DNA of 64,000 nt from Delphinus delphis (lineage: Eukaryota > Chordata > Mammalia > Artiodactyla > Delphinidae), in assembly GCF_949987515.2 (NCBI RefSeq), contig NC_082689.1:5296001-5360000 (forward strand), written 5' to 3'. This document shows, one piece after another, positions 1 to 12,487 of this stretch (position 1 is its first letter; each line of letters starts with the position of its first letter). The position numbers and the translations under genes were made by a program. Under the pieces are notes generated by a model, which saw only the letters and a program-made list of their open reading frames with translations, was not told where the DNA came from and did not search any database.

Positions 1-3000
1 CCCACTTATGAACCCTCCCTGCCACTCCCCACCACCACCGGCCGCCACCACCATTTCTATCCTGCCTGGTAACAGCTGAGCATCATGGCACAAGCTTTTC
101 CAAATGGAAATCCATAATCTGTAATTTCCACGGCCCAATAAATAAAAGCACTCCCAGCATGCTCTCTGGGGCTCACCGGGCTCTTCTCCATCCTCTGGCC
201 TCTGCTCCCCAGGTCCCCACAGGCTGCAGAGAATGGATACTGGATGTTCCACTCCTATTACCCGCCTGCCCGGAAAGCCTCCACTGCCTGACTCCCACCC
301 AGCTTCCAAGTCCAGTTAATCCCACTCCCCTCGCCTGCATCACACCACCTGCTTATCCCAGTCTGGACCAGTGTGGCCTCCTGGGCTAGGTCCGACTGTG
401 CTGGGAGAGGGGCTCCAAGCCCACACATCTGCCTGTACCACCAGATGCAAATAGAGTGCTTTGCCCACTGTCAGTGCTCGATAAAATCTGGTCTACTGAT
501 TCTCATATTGGCCACTTCCCATACTAAACAAAGTGAGGGTAAACCCGGCCCTCCCAACCCCCATCCCTCGAAATAAATATTTGCGTTTGTACAGCCACTG
601 GAGACGTTCACACAGGCACATACCCCTCTCTCTCTCTCTCAGGCCCTCGGGTCCTTACCAGCTTCCCGGGTTTGGCCTCGTGAGTGTGGCCTTTGTGGAG
701 GGGGATGGGCAGCTCCCAGGACACAGCAGAGGAACAAAGAAAATAACCCCTTGAGAGTAACAGACAGTTGGCAACACTTCGCTGATCTTTTCCCCTTTTG
801 TGTCTCCGCATAATTGCTACAAACAGAGACTGAAGAGCGCTCATATGTAACCATTAAGACCACGTATCAGTTTGGACGGGGAGTACAGAAGGAGTTTCCC
901 TTCCGATGCCAACAGAGACGCACAGGTCACCCGAAACCCGGCGCCGAGGTGTGAGATAGACTCGGGGCTGGTGTGGGCTCAGCCAGTAGGACCCCCACTG
1001 ACCACTGATGTCGGGCAGGAGCCAGGGAGAGCCGAGGGGACCCCGTTCCAGTCCCGGGGGGATCGCGCCATCCGCAGTTTCGAGGAAAACACTTCCTGGT
1101 GAAGGATTTCATTCTCACAGCTCCACTTACAAAGCTATACTTATTCCACTAACAGGGAATGAAGAGCCTATAGAATATCCAAAGCTAAAAACCTGATGTC
1201 TAAGACAGTGCCGGAAACGTATAAAGCACTTGACTATTTGTTTCTGGACAAACAGCTGGAAAGAAGGAGAAGCAAAGGACGGAGGCAGCGGGCAGCCACC
1301 ATCCTGAGTGTCTGCAATGAACCTTGAACAGCAAGGAAAGGTCTCCAGACAGAGGCCACCAATGGAGCGGGTTCCGGAGCAGCTGCGCTGACCTGCGAGA
1401 AGGGCTAACAGGACGCAGCGCTCGGCTCCCCGGCGTGCAGCCCCCAACAGGAACGGGGACACGTGGGCACCAAAGGCACGGCAGCCCTATTCCCAGCAGC
1501 CCCGAACATGAAACCACCCAGATGCCCATCGTCGGGAGAACAGGTAAGTAAGCGGAGGCAACCACCTCCAACCACATGCAATACAGGTGAGTCTCGCCCT
1601 GCGCTACGGCCAACTCAGGTTTTTTGATCTGGAGGCTGGATGTACCCACGTGGTCAGTTTGTGAAAACGCCCTCCCTGACGACCTGGGCATCCTTCTGGA
1701 TCTATGTTTTATGCCAAAAAAAAAAAAAAAAGAGCTCAAAAAAACTAGGGCGTTTGAAGTGGTCTCAATCCCTCCAATCCCAAACTCCTAATAGTAACAC
1801 ACGGAAAAATCAGAGATCCAGGCTTGATCGTCGAAGCGAAAACTGAAACAACTGTTTGTCTGTCTGAAATCAGGTTCACCAGCCTGACCTGACAGGAGCG
1901 GTGCCGGGACAGGAGAAGACTGCGTCACTGCTCCCAGCAGCACCCAGATCTTTGGAAACCACAGCAGAGGGTAGGCAGGCAGGCCCACGGAAGTCCCCTC
2001 CCTGGAAAATACGCCGGTTCTCCCCTCTCAGACAAGGTCAACTGGAAACACAAACAGAAGGCTCTCAGGGCAACCCGCTCTCTCCGAATCCACTTCTATT
2101 TCATTACAAAAGGGAGCCAGTAGCTACCACATCTGTGAGACCAAATCTTGCTGACGGCCACCATCTATCTGCCCTGACACAGAGAATGTGAAGGAATAAA
2201 AACTCTTTCAGGAAACTAAGGTGGGTCTTGTTTTGTTGTAGGTCCTCACGAAAAATTCTTTTTCTGTCGTATGCTCAGTACTGCTGGTAGACTATGTCCA
2301 TATCACCTAAAACTCACCGAATGAAAACTAAATTCACAGCCTGAAGATACTGTTCCCCCTTTAAGACTATCATCTGAGGATCCAGTAACAGTAGCTTTGT
2401 GTGCTAAGCTGGAAAGGGACATGGTTCTCTCTGCAAGAGCCCACTGGATGTTGACATTTCTAAGACCAAACATAAATCGTTTGTGAACATGGCCGGTAAT
2501 TATTTGGAATTCTTCTCCCAGAACCATGAAAAGTGTTTCCCACCCTTTAAAAAAAAAAAAAAAAGCAGCTTCTAACCAGGATGCTAATGACGACCAGACG
2601 GCATAGGCAGTTTTTGAAGATCACACAGTCGCTTGTGTAGAAACACTGCACAAATACTCCCAACACGGCAGCCCAAAAAAAGACAGTCCGCACCAAACAG
2701 CGGGAGAAGTGTGAAGTCTGCAAAGGAGCCCTGGTTAAACAGAAACACCAGTCTGTTCGCAGAGAGCTCAGGGTGGCCACCTGTTCAGGGCCGGTGGCGA
2801 GTTCTGATTAGCAGTGGGAGAAACAGTATCAGAGCGATGACAGCCCCCGCTCGGGCCCTGGGCCCAATCCTCCAGCCTATATTTAGTCTGCTCCTTGTGG
2901 AAATGTCCCAACCTCGCACACAGACAAGCTCTCTGGCTGGCTGCTCAAAGGGTCCAGTAACAAATCTCTTCTGCTGGGGCAGGTACCTTCTCTCCTTCCC

Positions 3001-4284
3001 TCCCTGGCCGCCACATGCAACCAAGGCAGCCCCTCCCGCCGGGTCAGTCGTGAGCAGAGAGCACAGGGAGGTGAAGGGATGGGGCCCACCGCGACGCCAG
3101 CCCTGCCCCGGGATGGGTCATCACCACGACCCGCTGTGCAGGCTTCCACACCACAAGATGGGAGCCAACGGGACTCAGCCTCAGAGCCCCGCGGCTCCGG
3201 GAAGGACGGGGCTCAGGGCAGCACACACCGGGCCTGGTGCTCAGAACCTGAGGAAAATCACAGATGCTGCAGAGATTAGAGATGAACATCTGCAGAGTTC
3301 ATTTTCCTTCTCGGAGAAAGGTACTTAACAAAGGGTAGGAATTATGTGGCTAAGCACAGATCAGAACCCCCAACCCTGGATTTTAAAAATAACTAAGCCT
3401 GATCCGCTTTGCCAAACTCAATCACTTGGGCAAAGGCCTCAAAGAATCTGGAGTGTTGGGCCGGGGGGAGGGGTGGGGGACACGGGTTTGCTGGAACGTG
3501 GAGAAACAAGAGACAGGAACAAATCGGTAGTTCAAACAAGCCAGAGCTAGACGCACCAACTGTAAACACCTGCAGGGTACACAGGAAAAAAGGATGCAAA
3601 ATAAGAGATTTTAGTCTGAACAAAATAAAAAGTCAGTTTGAGACCAAAAAAAACCACCACCAACAACAACAGAGGGGGTAGTAACAGGGCTCCAGGTTCC
3701 GCTGTGAAGGTTCCTGCAGCTGCCAGGGCTGCTTCTCCCTCCTGAGTCACTTCCACCAGGCTCCCCACACAGCCCTCTCAAGCTGCTCATAACATACAGC
3801 TCTCCTGTTTAGAAACGCTTTTAGCTGCACAACAAAAACAAAACGTATCACCTGCCAAATTATCGTAACAAGTGAATACGGAAGAACCCCACTTAAACAC
3901 ACAGGAGACTACCTACGGATCAACAACCGACCTCGGAGACACAGGAAGGGAAGCCCACAGAACCCAGGACCGGGATTTACAGTCTCCCTCCCTAAGGGAT
4001 GCCCTTCGCAATGTCCACCACCCACCAGCCACGCTCCTCGCAGGGCACTCAGCATCAGCACCGTGGAAGCAGAGTGAACCTGGACTTGAACCCATTCGAA
4101 CCTGGGCTTCAGGGCCTCCTCCACTGTGTTTAAGCTGTGTCACCAGAAGCAACGCCCTGGGCTGTTGGCCCCCGCCTGTCACCCACAGGGAAGGACAAGA
4201 GGACGCCCCCTCGCTGACTGAAAGCACTGCGCAGAGCCCTGGCCCAGGGAAGATGCCCGGTCCGCCACCGAGCTCCGCCCCCCG

Positions 4285-4460
4285 CCCAGCCATGCTTCTC
4301 AAAGTGCCTTCCCTAGACTGACAACACCAGCATCCTCTGGAAACGTGTCGAAAGCACATTCTCAGGCCTGCTCCAAACCTACGGAACGAGAAACTCTGGG
4401 GGCAGGGCCAGCAACCTGTCTTCCCAAGCCCTCCATGTGATTCGAATGCGCGGTCAACTT
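4285..4460 (-). mobile_element. MER5A-like hAT-Charlie relic
   Basis: It starts with CTTCTCAAAGTG and contains AGCATC, ATTCTCAGGCC, GAAACTCTGGGGGC and AAGCCCTCC in the order of the reversed MER5A consensus. It is an ancient non-autonomous DNA transposon. It is the only clear transposon I recognise in this part of AGAP1 intron 1. Confidence 0.7.
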
Positions 4461-4870
4461 CGAGGACCAAGGCTCTCTACGTTCCACTGAGGATGCTACA
4501 TTACGTCAGCCACCCAGCCTGTCACTCATCCATCCCTACCAGTGGTATCGATTCTGGGTCTGAAATTCACTTCCACCCAGGAGGAAGAAACACCACCCTT
4601 TTGCCGAGAGCCAGGTTGAAAAAGTTGCCAGGATTAAGCAAGCACGTCTTTTTCTTCCCCTACATGCACTAGAGAAAACTTCATTTCCACCCAAACACAC
4701 ACGGCATTTAGTTGCCACCCGGGCTAATCCACCAGACCCCAAAACACCCCGGCCCTGACACCTGTGCTCTGGTGACAACTAGCAAAACACCGTCACTTCT
4801 GCTAGAGGCTCAACATTGTTCAGATCACCAGCAAGAAGCAAGAGGACCCAAACGCCAGAGAAAACGCAAG

Positions 4871-4892
4871 CCCCCCCCCCCCCCCCCCCCCC
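4871..4892. repeat. Homopolymer C22 tract
   Basis: There are twenty-two consecutive C on the plus strand, so the AGAP1 pre-mRNA would carry G22. Long C/G homopolymers are rare in mammalian DNA, can form i-motif or G-quadruplex structures, and their length is often miscalled. Confidence 0.8.
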
Positions 4893-7800
4893 GCCGACAA
4901 GTCACCCGCTCAACAAACAATTCCCGGGCGTCCTCCAAGGGCCAGACACGACGCTCTGCATCACCGCGGAGATGGAACACAAGCACGACCTGATTTTCCT
5001 CAGAGGGCCCCCAGTCCCTGCTGGGAGCTGGGGCCTGGGACAGACAGGGAAGATGCGGACTTCAGCCAGGCTGAAGGGACGCCCAGAATCCGGAAGGGTC
5101 GGAGACCGTGAAGGTATGAAATTTAACCTGGAAGTGACGGACCGCCACCCGAGAATTACCTTGAAGGAGGAGACTGTGACACTCATATCAATAACGAAAA
5201 GGCCCCATATTTACAACTTGTATTAAGCCTGCAAGATTACGAACATAGTCAAGCGTGTCCAGGAAGGGTTATGCTCATTCACGGCAGGAAGAAGGGATTT
5301 GTTCCTTAAACACACACACCTGCCCCAACCAGATGAAATCAATTCTTCTAGGCAAACAAACTCTTACAGAAGTTTTGCCGAGGTAAGCCACCACGCAGAG
5401 AACGTAAGACTTTCCGTTAGTGGCGGCGTCCGCAACCCCTTCCTGTCTTGGGTAAAGGGGACACGTGCTTGGGGTGGTTTGTACGTTCAGGCTGTGGGAA
5501 CTATGAATAACCAGGAGCTTCGTTCCTAGCTCAGAAAGGGCTAGACAGCCAGCGATGAGGCTGACCAGCCCAGCCCATCTCTTTCCAGCAAGTTCCCTAC
5601 CCTTTCTGGGCCTCCAAGGTGGCATCTGTGTCACTGGATCATCACAAGATGGACTGAGATGATGGAGGTCAAGCACTGGGCACTCTGCTGCCCACAGGTG
5701 CTCAACAGAGCTGCTGCACCGTGGGATGAGAGGCGCTCCCTGCCCCATCTTCCCAGGTTCCCCAAATGCTGGGGCTCAGCCCTTCAATGCCCCTGTGTAA
5801 GTGCCCTGGCCAGGGGTGGCAGGCAGAGTTCTCTTGCCGAGGACTGGGCCACTGTGACCTCTCCAAGCCCTCCCAGGAAGCCACGCAAACCACCGGCGGG
5901 GCCAGTGGGGAACTCGGTTCCCCCCTCCCCGAGCAGCTGCTTGGTGAGTGTGGAGGCATGAATGCTGGTTAGGGGCTCGACCACGGCCCGGCGTATCATT
6001 TGCATCACGGTTCTGCGGCAGGCAAGCTGAATTACAAGGTGCAATGGCTAACAGAGGCTTTACCCGTACTAGAAGAACAAGCTTCATTTAACAAGAAAGA
6101 CAGCTGACTCATTCACCTCAACTCCATCAACCCCAGGTGGGCTTTTTAAAGGAGAACTGGAGGGGGGACCCTAGGCGAGATGCTTGCTCACCCAGGAGGC
6201 AGGCTGGTTCCCGTTCATTTCCAGGCACGGAGAACATCCAGGGTGCTGGCCACACCCCCGGGGGACAGCCCAGAAATCTGACCAGGTCAATCTGAAAACA
6301 ACAGGCAATGCTTCCTTAAACTCCAGAGATTGGAGGGAAAAAATAAACCTCTCAAAGTCCGAAGTAAAGATTTGAAAAAACACTTATCTTTTTTCTTTTT
6401 TCTTTTTTTTTTTGGCAAGGTGATGTTTTAAAACAGGACTGAGAACTAAATCACATTCCCCATGCCTTCAAACAGGGTCACAGACCCATTCAGATTTGGG
6501 GATCTTGGTGAGCTCTTTCGACTAAAATATATACAGTTCAGCCCATCATTAAGAGATTTTCCAGTCCAGACCCTCTTAGAATCACTTTGAAATAAGCATT
6601 AGCTTATTTCTTATTAGCTCCCCTTTGACAAGCTCGCTCCTCACTGCAACAGCCAACGATTCCTGAAAGACTCGGGAAAACGGGGAAATTGTACGTAAAT
6701 TATGGCACAAATGCTGGAACCTCACACCGATGTGATACATCGTATCTCTGAAATTGCTTCCTAACGTTGAAAAGTGCTCACTTTATGCTAATCAGGTAGT
6801 TTTGTAAGTATGACTCCAACTTTGCTTAGGTCCACACAGAGGCAGGAAAAATGCCTAGCTGCATCTCCTCTAAAATGCAGGCAATTTTCTGTTTGTTGAG
6901 ACGAGCGATGTTTAAACCATTTGTTATGACGTGCATATACTTTCCTGATTGGAAACGGTCTTATATTTTAAAATTCAGAGAGGTTTACGTTTTGCTACTG
7001 TACCATCCTCACCTGCAAGGTTCACAGGCAGGGGCAGATCTGCGTGCGTTTCTTAGAGGTACTGTGATCCTCTGAGCGCACACTCAGTTACAGCGCGGAG
7101 TTAAATGCGTCTTCAGTCTCCGTACCCCACAGCAATGCTCTCCTGCTCGGTGTGAGTGAAGAACCCATATCCTACACAGTTGCACAAAACTGTTTCTTGC
7201 ATGCTTCTCTCCTCACAGGAAAAATGTCATCCTGCCACAGCTGAGCAATCTTCTCAATTTCCAAAATATCAATGATGTAGATATAAATCACAACCGTATC
7301 TTAAAATTGGTAGTGAGAACATTTCATTATAACAAATGAACTTATATTTCATTAGGAGGGGCAGTGGAAGGTGCTTTGGGGGGCTGCAGACCTAGGTTCA
7401 AAGGATCCTTTGGTTCAGACCCGACTTTGACCTCAGTCAAACGTTCAGGAGGTCATTATCCTTCCCCGAATGAAGCCGGCCCACATTCTCTCACAGGGTT
7501 GGTACAGCTCCACATCGAGCTTATGAATGCAAGAGCATGCTTGCTAAAGTTCTATACAAGTAAAAAGTGGTATAGTTGTTAATAATAATGCAAAGAACAG
7601 AATCATATTTGAATGGTTCTTAAGCCTCATTAAATTAACCACAGCCCTGACACAATATAAACATTCCTTTTTCTAACAAAAAAAATAATAGCATTGCCAA
7701 AGTCCCACGCAGGATTCATCATTGATTCTGCGTCTTATTAATGATAACAAGGTTTCCAGCCAAGAAGGGGCCCAAAGTCTGACATAGTACAGGTAGACAG

Positions 7801-9517
7801 CAAGCTACCAGAAACCACCATCTAGGAACCACACAATGTTTTGGTTTTTTTAGAAAAGAAGGAAAAGAAAAGAAAAATGAAACCACATCCTCTTGCTAGA
7901 AAGTCAAAATGCTTTGCGAGGGGTGCCCGAGACCCCAGAACTGGGCTTCGCGATGGGAAATGAAAACGAGGCAGCATGACTCACACTCAGCTAGAGGTCT
8001 CTGCACAGAGACTAGGCGCTCTCAGCCAGGTGCTTTCAGTGCTAGTCACCAGCTTTCAAAGTGTTTCATCAGACTCCTGTGGATGCTGCCAGAGAGCTGC
8101 GCAGAGACAGCGGAAACAGGCACAGGAGCCCTTCACTTGGGTGGCCGCGGAGCCAGAGCCCCGGCTCTGGAGGAACGTTTCTGCAACCTCACCCAGCATC
8201 AGCAGCCGTGTGCCGGCCCCGCGGCCTCCCGGAAGTCTTGTCAGAGCCACACTGCAGCCTCTGCCTCTCGAGGAACCTGGAAGCATCTTAAACTGCCAAC
8301 AGGGCGGCCAGGTGCTCTGAGAGCCAGGCTGGAGCATAAGGCTGGAGCACTGTTCAGATCCTCCCCGGAATTAGCAAGTCCCCTATGGATACAGGCAGCC
8401 AATCAGCAGCCTGGCTGGGATGCTGTTCAAGTCCATAGGGCTGCCAAATGCCAAGAGGATCAGCCCCACCACATCCACCTTCTCCACCTAACTGGTCAAG
8501 CGTCAAACCAAGACACTCTGGGGTGAGCAGTTCAGGCAGCACGGCGCCACAGCAACGCTCTCCTGAGGCCAGTGCCCCCTCACCTGCAGACGGAGGGGAG
8601 CTGGGCGATGCCTGCGGCTGGGCTCCCGACACACTCCTGCCAGGCCTTAGAACCTTCTCAGTGTTCCTCAACTGTGGCCAGAGTGGCTTTTGGTTAGGAC
8701 AGTTCTATATTATGGACAACCCACCCTTCAGTTCTTTTACCATCATTGACCAATGGCAGTGAGAAGGGAAGCAAGGGAACAAACCGGAAGCCGAATAGCA
8801 GAGACATAAGAGCCATGGCAAACCCGAGAAAACACAGGCCCAGGAGAGGCAGAACTCGCCTGAACGGCTCCGGAGGATCACTGCCTCGCCTGACTCGCAG
8901 GAAGGGTGGGTGGCCTCCCAGTGCCAGGTGTGTGAAAGTGAGACCCCCCAGGGAGGGTTCTTCTGATGTGACCCAGGACTTTTGATAGAAAACACGCCAT
9001 AGAGGAAGCCAGCTTCTGCACAGGGGCAGGTAGACCAGCATCGGGACACGATGCAGCCTGCAGCGGGGGCTGGCTCTCCGCTCCGGCTAAGGTCAGCTCT
9101 CTCCACTGTGCCCCCGAAATGGCCAAAGACACCAAAGGGGTTGGCCCTGCCCGCCTCAGCACGTCAGCCAGAGCCTCGCCCCCAGAAGCAACACTTCTCA
9201 AAAGACCTCTTCAACGTCCAGCAAGACGCTCGGCCCCAGCCTGGTAACCTGTCGCGGTCCGGTGGCGCCAACTCCTCCGGCTGCCCCAGGGCTTGGGCTG
9301 GGTCACTCGGGTGGTCCAGGACGCGGCCACACGGAGCCACTTTCTCACCGGAGACTCTACTGCCCATTAGCACATTATCGCCGGCGATCCATCTTCGCTG
9401 GCAGAGCTGGCGGCGCGCTCGCCCAGCCCTCGGCCTCCCCCTCCGCTCTCGCCCGGCCTTGCGGGGTGAGACGCACCGCAGTGCCCACTCGGCGGGGCAG
9501 CCGCGTGCCACGGCCCG

Positions 9518-9555
9518 GCGCGTGTGTACACACGCATGCACACACACGCGCGCGC
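9518..9555. repeat. 38-bp perfect alternating purine-pyrimidine tract
   Basis: Every step alternates purine and pyrimidine across the 38 bases, mixing CG, CA/TG and one TA step, with a 16-bp perfect palindrome at 9520-9535. CG- and CA-rich alternating DNA readily adopts the Z form under negative supercoiling. It sits 47 bp inside intron 1, just downstream of an active CpG promoter, where supercoiling is expected. Confidence 0.85.
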
Positions 9556-9602
9556 CCGCTCCCCCGCGCCTTCCAGAAGCCCCGCGGAGGCCCGGCCCTC
9601 AC

Positions 9603-9765
9603 CTTCGATGGCGATGACGTGCTCCCGGATCTGGTTCTGCAGCACCGGCTCCTCCACGCGCTCCAGCAGCTCGTAGATGGAGTAGATGTTGGGGTGGACC
9701 GACTCGAAGCGCTGGATCTCGGCCCGGATGGCAGCCGAGTTGGCCAGCTGCTGCTGGTAGTTCAT
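9603..9765 (-). CDS. AGAP1: AGAP1 first coding exon (N-terminal 54 codons)
   Basis: This exon encodes the N terminus of AGAP1, an Arf GTPase-activating protein that binds the AP-3 adaptor and controls endosomal trafficking. It starts MNYQQQLANSAAIRAEIQRF and ends EHVIAIE, which I recognise as the AGAP1 start. It holds 54 codons plus one base, so the intron is phase 1. The exon ends in GAAG and the intron opens with GTGAGG, a good donor. The ATG has an A at -3, a favourable Kozak context. These residues precede the GTPase-like, PH, ArfGAP and ankyrin domains, whose exons lie beyond the left edge of the window. The start lies inside a CpG island. An open frame continues past the donor to 9367, but that is intron read-through. 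AGAP3 and AGAP2 have different N termini, so the paralogue call is fairly firm. Confidence 0.95.
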
Positions 9766-9799
9766 GGTGCAGGCACCGCGCCCGGAGCCGCGCGCCCCC

Positions 9800-9815
9800 C
9801 GCCGCCGCCGCCGCC
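9800..9815 (-). repeat. (GCC)5 / (GGC)5 in AGAP1 5' UTR
   Basis: About five GCC units on the plus strand appear as GGC in the AGAP1 leader, starting about 35 nt upstream of the ATG. GGC tracts in 5' UTRs are prone to length change and can form structured RNA. Confidence 0.8.
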
Positions 9816-9948
9816 CCGCGCCCCGGGGCCCGCGGGCCGCCGAGCCCGGGGCGCCGCAGCCCCCGGGGAGCCGGGCCCGCCGGCGGCGGGCGGAGGAGGC
9901 GCGAGAAGAAAGGAGCGGGCGGAGCAGGCGCGGGGCCGGCCCGCCGAC

Positions 9949-9957
9949 TCAGTTCAT
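9949..9957 (-). other. Upstream ORF 1 in AGAP1 leader (ATG-AAC-TGA)
   Basis: This minimal two-codon upstream ORF lies about 190 nt before the AGAP1 ATG. A start followed almost at once by a stop can stall or dissociate ribosomes and damp main-frame translation. It matters only if transcription begins right of 9957. Confidence 0.5.
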
Positions 9958-10015
9958 GGCCGGGACGCGCGGCCGGCGGGCGGGCTGGCGAGCGAGCGGG
10001 CCCCGGCGCCCCGGG

Positions 10016-10030
10016 TCAGCGGGCCCCCAT
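10016..10030 (-). other. Upstream ORF 2 in AGAP1 leader (MGAR, stop)
   Basis: This is a four-residue upstream ORF ending in TGA. Its ATG context is CCATGG, with a G at +4 but a weak -3 pyrimidine. It is relevant only if the leader extends past 10030. Confidence 0.45.
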
Positions 10031-10108
10031 GGAGCGCCGCGGCGGGCGCGGCCGGCCCCGGAGGAGGCTCGCTCGGGCGCCTTCCTGCGCCGCAGCCGCC
10101 TTCCACCC

Positions 10109-10135
10109 CTAGGCGCTGCCCCGCCGAGCAGCCAT
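10109..10135 (-). other. Upstream ORF 3 in AGAP1 leader (8 residues)
   Basis: This short frame reads MAARRGSA followed by TAG. Its ATG has G at +4 and T at -3. The bases just upstream, CTTTAATGG on the minus strand, are the only AT-rich spot in this part of the island and could instead be a weak TATA-like element. If so, the ATG would lie at or ahead of the start site. Confidence 0.4.
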
Positions 10136-10415
10136 TAAAGCCCAGGCAGCCGCCGCGCTCTGAGCGCCGGGGCCGAGGGCCGGCCCCTGGGCAGCGGCCG
10201 CGCCGCTCGGGGCGCCCGGCCGCGGCGTGGGTCCGCGCGCTGCGTGCTGCGCCGCCCGGCGCGCCGGGGCCCCTGCGCCGAGCCCGCCGTGCGCCGCCCG
10301 CCGAGCCGGGACCGAGCCGCAGGCGCCTTGCAAGCCCCGGAGCCCGCGCCGAGCGCCACTCGCCGCCTGCCCGGCCGGCCCCCTCCCTGGCACGCAGGGC
10401 TCCGGCCCACGTCGG

Positions 10416-10446
10416 CCCCGCCTCCGCCTGCGCCCCGCCCGCCCGC
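10416..10446. promoter_or_regulatory. Cluster of Sp1/KLF GC boxes
   Basis: Several overlapping CCGCCT and CCGCCC elements occur here, with another CCGCCC at 10543-10550. GC boxes like these are typical of TATA-less CpG promoters. In such GC-rich sequence some matches are expected by chance, so individual sites are weakly supported. Confidence 0.4.
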
Positions 10447-10569
10447 GCGCTTGCCGCTCGCCGCTCGCGGCCCGCCGCCCGCCGCCGCTGCTTCCTCCCC
10501 GGCGCTTCCCAGCGCGCCGGATCCCGGGGAATTGCGCCAGGCTCCGCCCCGCGCCTGCCCCTAGGCTTC

Positions 10570-10583
10570 CTGGGACTTGTAGT
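10570..10583 (-). promoter_or_regulatory. ZNF143/THAP11-type motif (ACTACAAGTCCCAG)
   Basis: On the minus strand this reads ACTACAAGTCCCAG, close to the ACTACAATTCCCAG core bound by ZNF143 and associated with THAP11. Such sites usually lie within about 100 bp of CpG-island start sites and often mark bidirectional promoters. Its place about 800 bp upstream of the ATG suggests an AGAP1 start nearby. Factor occupancy is inferred, not seen. Confidence 0.55.
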
Positions 10584-10800
10584 CCGCGCCGCGCCGCGTC
10601 GGCGCCCCGCCGGGACTGCGGGGAGGAGGTGCGCACGACGCCCGGGGCTCCCGTGCGGCCGGGGCCCCGGGGGCGAGGGGCCGGGCTGACAGGCTAGCAG
10701 ACCCGCGACGCGGCCGCCCCCTGCCCCAGCCTCTCCACGAGTCTCTGCGCTGCCCCGCGGCTGTTCCGCCGTCTCGGGACCCGGGAGGCCGTGCACGACC

Positions 10801-11679
10801 CCGCCCGCGTTTTTGTTTGTTTCTGGGCGGTTGGTTAGAGGAGCTTCTGCGACTCACCGTGTCCCCCGACCGCACTTTGTTGCTTCCCCTCCCCCCAGCC
10901 CCAGTTTTCACTTGCTGTCTCCTTTTGCGAAAGTGACACGAGTGCTTCCTCTAAATAAACTTAATTTCTTCCCGAAGGCGAAGAGCCTCCTTAGCCGTGG
11001 CGGCGTGGATATTCACACTCCAGGAGTGAAGTTTAGACGAGGACACGAGGTGCTGTGAAATACCACGGAGGCTCCCTAGGCATCCTTTTCCTTTAAAATT
11101 AAAAACAAAAACAAAAAAAACAAAAAACCAAGCAAACTGAGATGTGGGTCCCCAGCCTGTTCACCCACCCCAATCCCCGCGTAAGCTCAGCGCCCGGGAC
11201 CCCGCGGAGCCTGACTGCACTGCAGCAGTGGGCCCAGCGCGCGCAGGAGGCTAATCCCGCAGGTTCGAGGCAAACCGCATAGTTGCAGATGTGCTGAGCA
11301 CCGGCGCCAGGTTTGTGCGCACTGGCCTGGTCCCTAACCACGCCCATCCAAGTGACCTTTTGGAAACGCGAGTCTGCTGCCCTGGCATCCCTGATCAAAG
11401 CCAGCTGAGTCTTCACCTGGTTCATGTGCAACCTGCGTGTGGCTTACTCACCCTGGTATCCAGCATCCTTGGGTTACACTTCGGGTTCACAGTTCCCCCA
11501 GACAAATGTGCCGACCACCTTCAGCACTCTGAGCCCTTGCTCATGCCTTCCTCCCTAACCCCAAACCCAGCAGGGTCCCTGATGCCTGAGGCAGAGTTCC
11601 AGGCTCCCTCTGTGATATGCCTCTGGCTTTGCTCTCATCCTATCTAACTGTAGTAACTGAGATGCTGACAACGTGCCCT
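10801..11679. other. Unique flank upstream of the CpG island
   Basis: CpG density falls off here. An A-rich CAAAAA-type stretch lies at about 11095-11128. Around 11160-11340 GC rises again with scattered CpGs, perhaps a promoter shore. I see no gene or clear repeat. Confidence 0.5.
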
Positions 11680-12485
11680 CATCTTACTTAACGTCTCAGC
11701 AGTCATTGGTTGCTCCCCTCCTTGAACCCTTCTCCTGGCTGCCGGGATAACATGATCACCAGGCTTTCCCACGACCTTCCAGGCTTCTCAGTCCGGTTTG
11801 TGATCCCCTCCTACTCCTGTAACCTTTAAATATGGAGAGCCCCCGGGGCTCATCTCCGGGTCTCTTTTCTGTAAGCGGGGAATCTCTGTCTTTTGGGTGT
11901 GAATATCATATACAGGTTAATGAACCTCAAATTCATATCTCTAGCCCAGACCTCAACCCTAAATCACAAATTCATATCCAACCGCTTCATCAGCATTCCT
12001 TGGATGCCCGCTGACAGCTGAAATCTAACACGTCTCAGACTGAACTCTTGTTATGCCCTCTTTTCTGCTCCTCCTGAAATCTTCTCTGTTCCAGTTATGG
12101 GCAACTTCAGGCCTCCTTTTGCTCAGGCCAACAACCATCCTTGATGCCTCTCTTCCCCATACCCCAAATAGCGTCAGCTCTACCTCCACAAGATCTGGAA
12201 TCTCACAGCTTCTCACCAACCCCGCTGCCACCAACCTACTAAAGTCGTGATCATCTTGCCTCTGGGTTATTGCTAGGAAATTGATCTAGCAATTGATCTC
12301 CTTGCTTCTTATCTTGTGCCCTTACAGTCTGTTCTCAAGAAGGCAGCCCTGGTGACCCTTATAAAACCCAAGTTAGGTCATGTTAAGCCTCTGCTCAAAA
12401 CCCTCCCGTGACTCCTGTCCCATTCAGAGTAAAATTCAGCTCTTTATGGTGGTCTCCAAAGCCATACACACACTAGAGCCTATCA
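11680..12485 (+). mobile_element. LINE L2, 5' segment of an interrupted copy
   Basis: The sequence follows the L2 3' half, including CCCCCGGGGCTCATCTCCGG, ATATCTCTAGCCCAGACCTC, and the CTGCTCAAAACCCTCCCGTG region followed by the CCATTCAGAGTAAAATTCA segment. L2 is an ancient, inactive mammalian LINE. The copy resumes at about 13215 and again at about 13946 after later insertions. Confidence 0.75.
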
Positions 12486-12487
12486 AG

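Larger units (their letters stand above)
1..9602 (-). other. AGAP1: AGAP1 intron 1, 5' portion
   Basis: All sequence left of the donor at 9602 is the beginning of AGAP1 intron 1; the acceptor lies outside the window. It is mostly unique DNA of moderate to high GC. I see no CHR SINE, L1 or LTR in it; the recognisable old repeats are a MER5A-like relic near 4.3 kb and faint MIR-like traces. Open frames such as those at 2633-3328 and 7909-8526 look like chance frames: they resemble no family I know and have no paired splice sites that I can see. Low-complexity sites include a C22 run at 4871-4892, A runs at 1716-1731 and about 2549-2564, and a T-rich stretch at about 6388-6413. Confidence 0.9.
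9766..10560 (-). promoter_or_regulatory. AGAP1: Probable AGAP1 5' UTR and core promoter
   Basis: This is the sequence directly upstream of the AGAP1 ATG, read on the minus strand. No splice acceptor is apparent just before the ATG, so I take the leader to be continuous. The exact start site cannot be read from sequence; the right edge given here is a guess based on the ZNF143-like motif at 10570. The stretch contains Sp1/KLF-type CCGCCC boxes at 10416-10446 and 10541-10550, a GCC repeat close to the ATG, and three short upstream ORFs. Confidence 0.6.
9230..10800. promoter_or_regulatory. AGAP1: CpG island spanning AGAP1 promoter, 5' UTR and exon 1
   Basis: GC and CpG content rise sharply at about 9230 and fall after about 10800, with the densest part between 9770 and 10700. 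CpG is not depleted here as it is in the rest of the window, which indicates a germline-unmethylated island. It covers the start of intron 1, the first coding exon and about 1 kb upstream of the ATG. The long open frames across it on both strands (for example 9262-10689 plus and 9954-10796 minus) come from the scarcity of AT-rich stop codons and are not genes. No consensus TATA or CCAAT box is evident, so dispersed CpG-type initiation is expected. Confidence 0.9.
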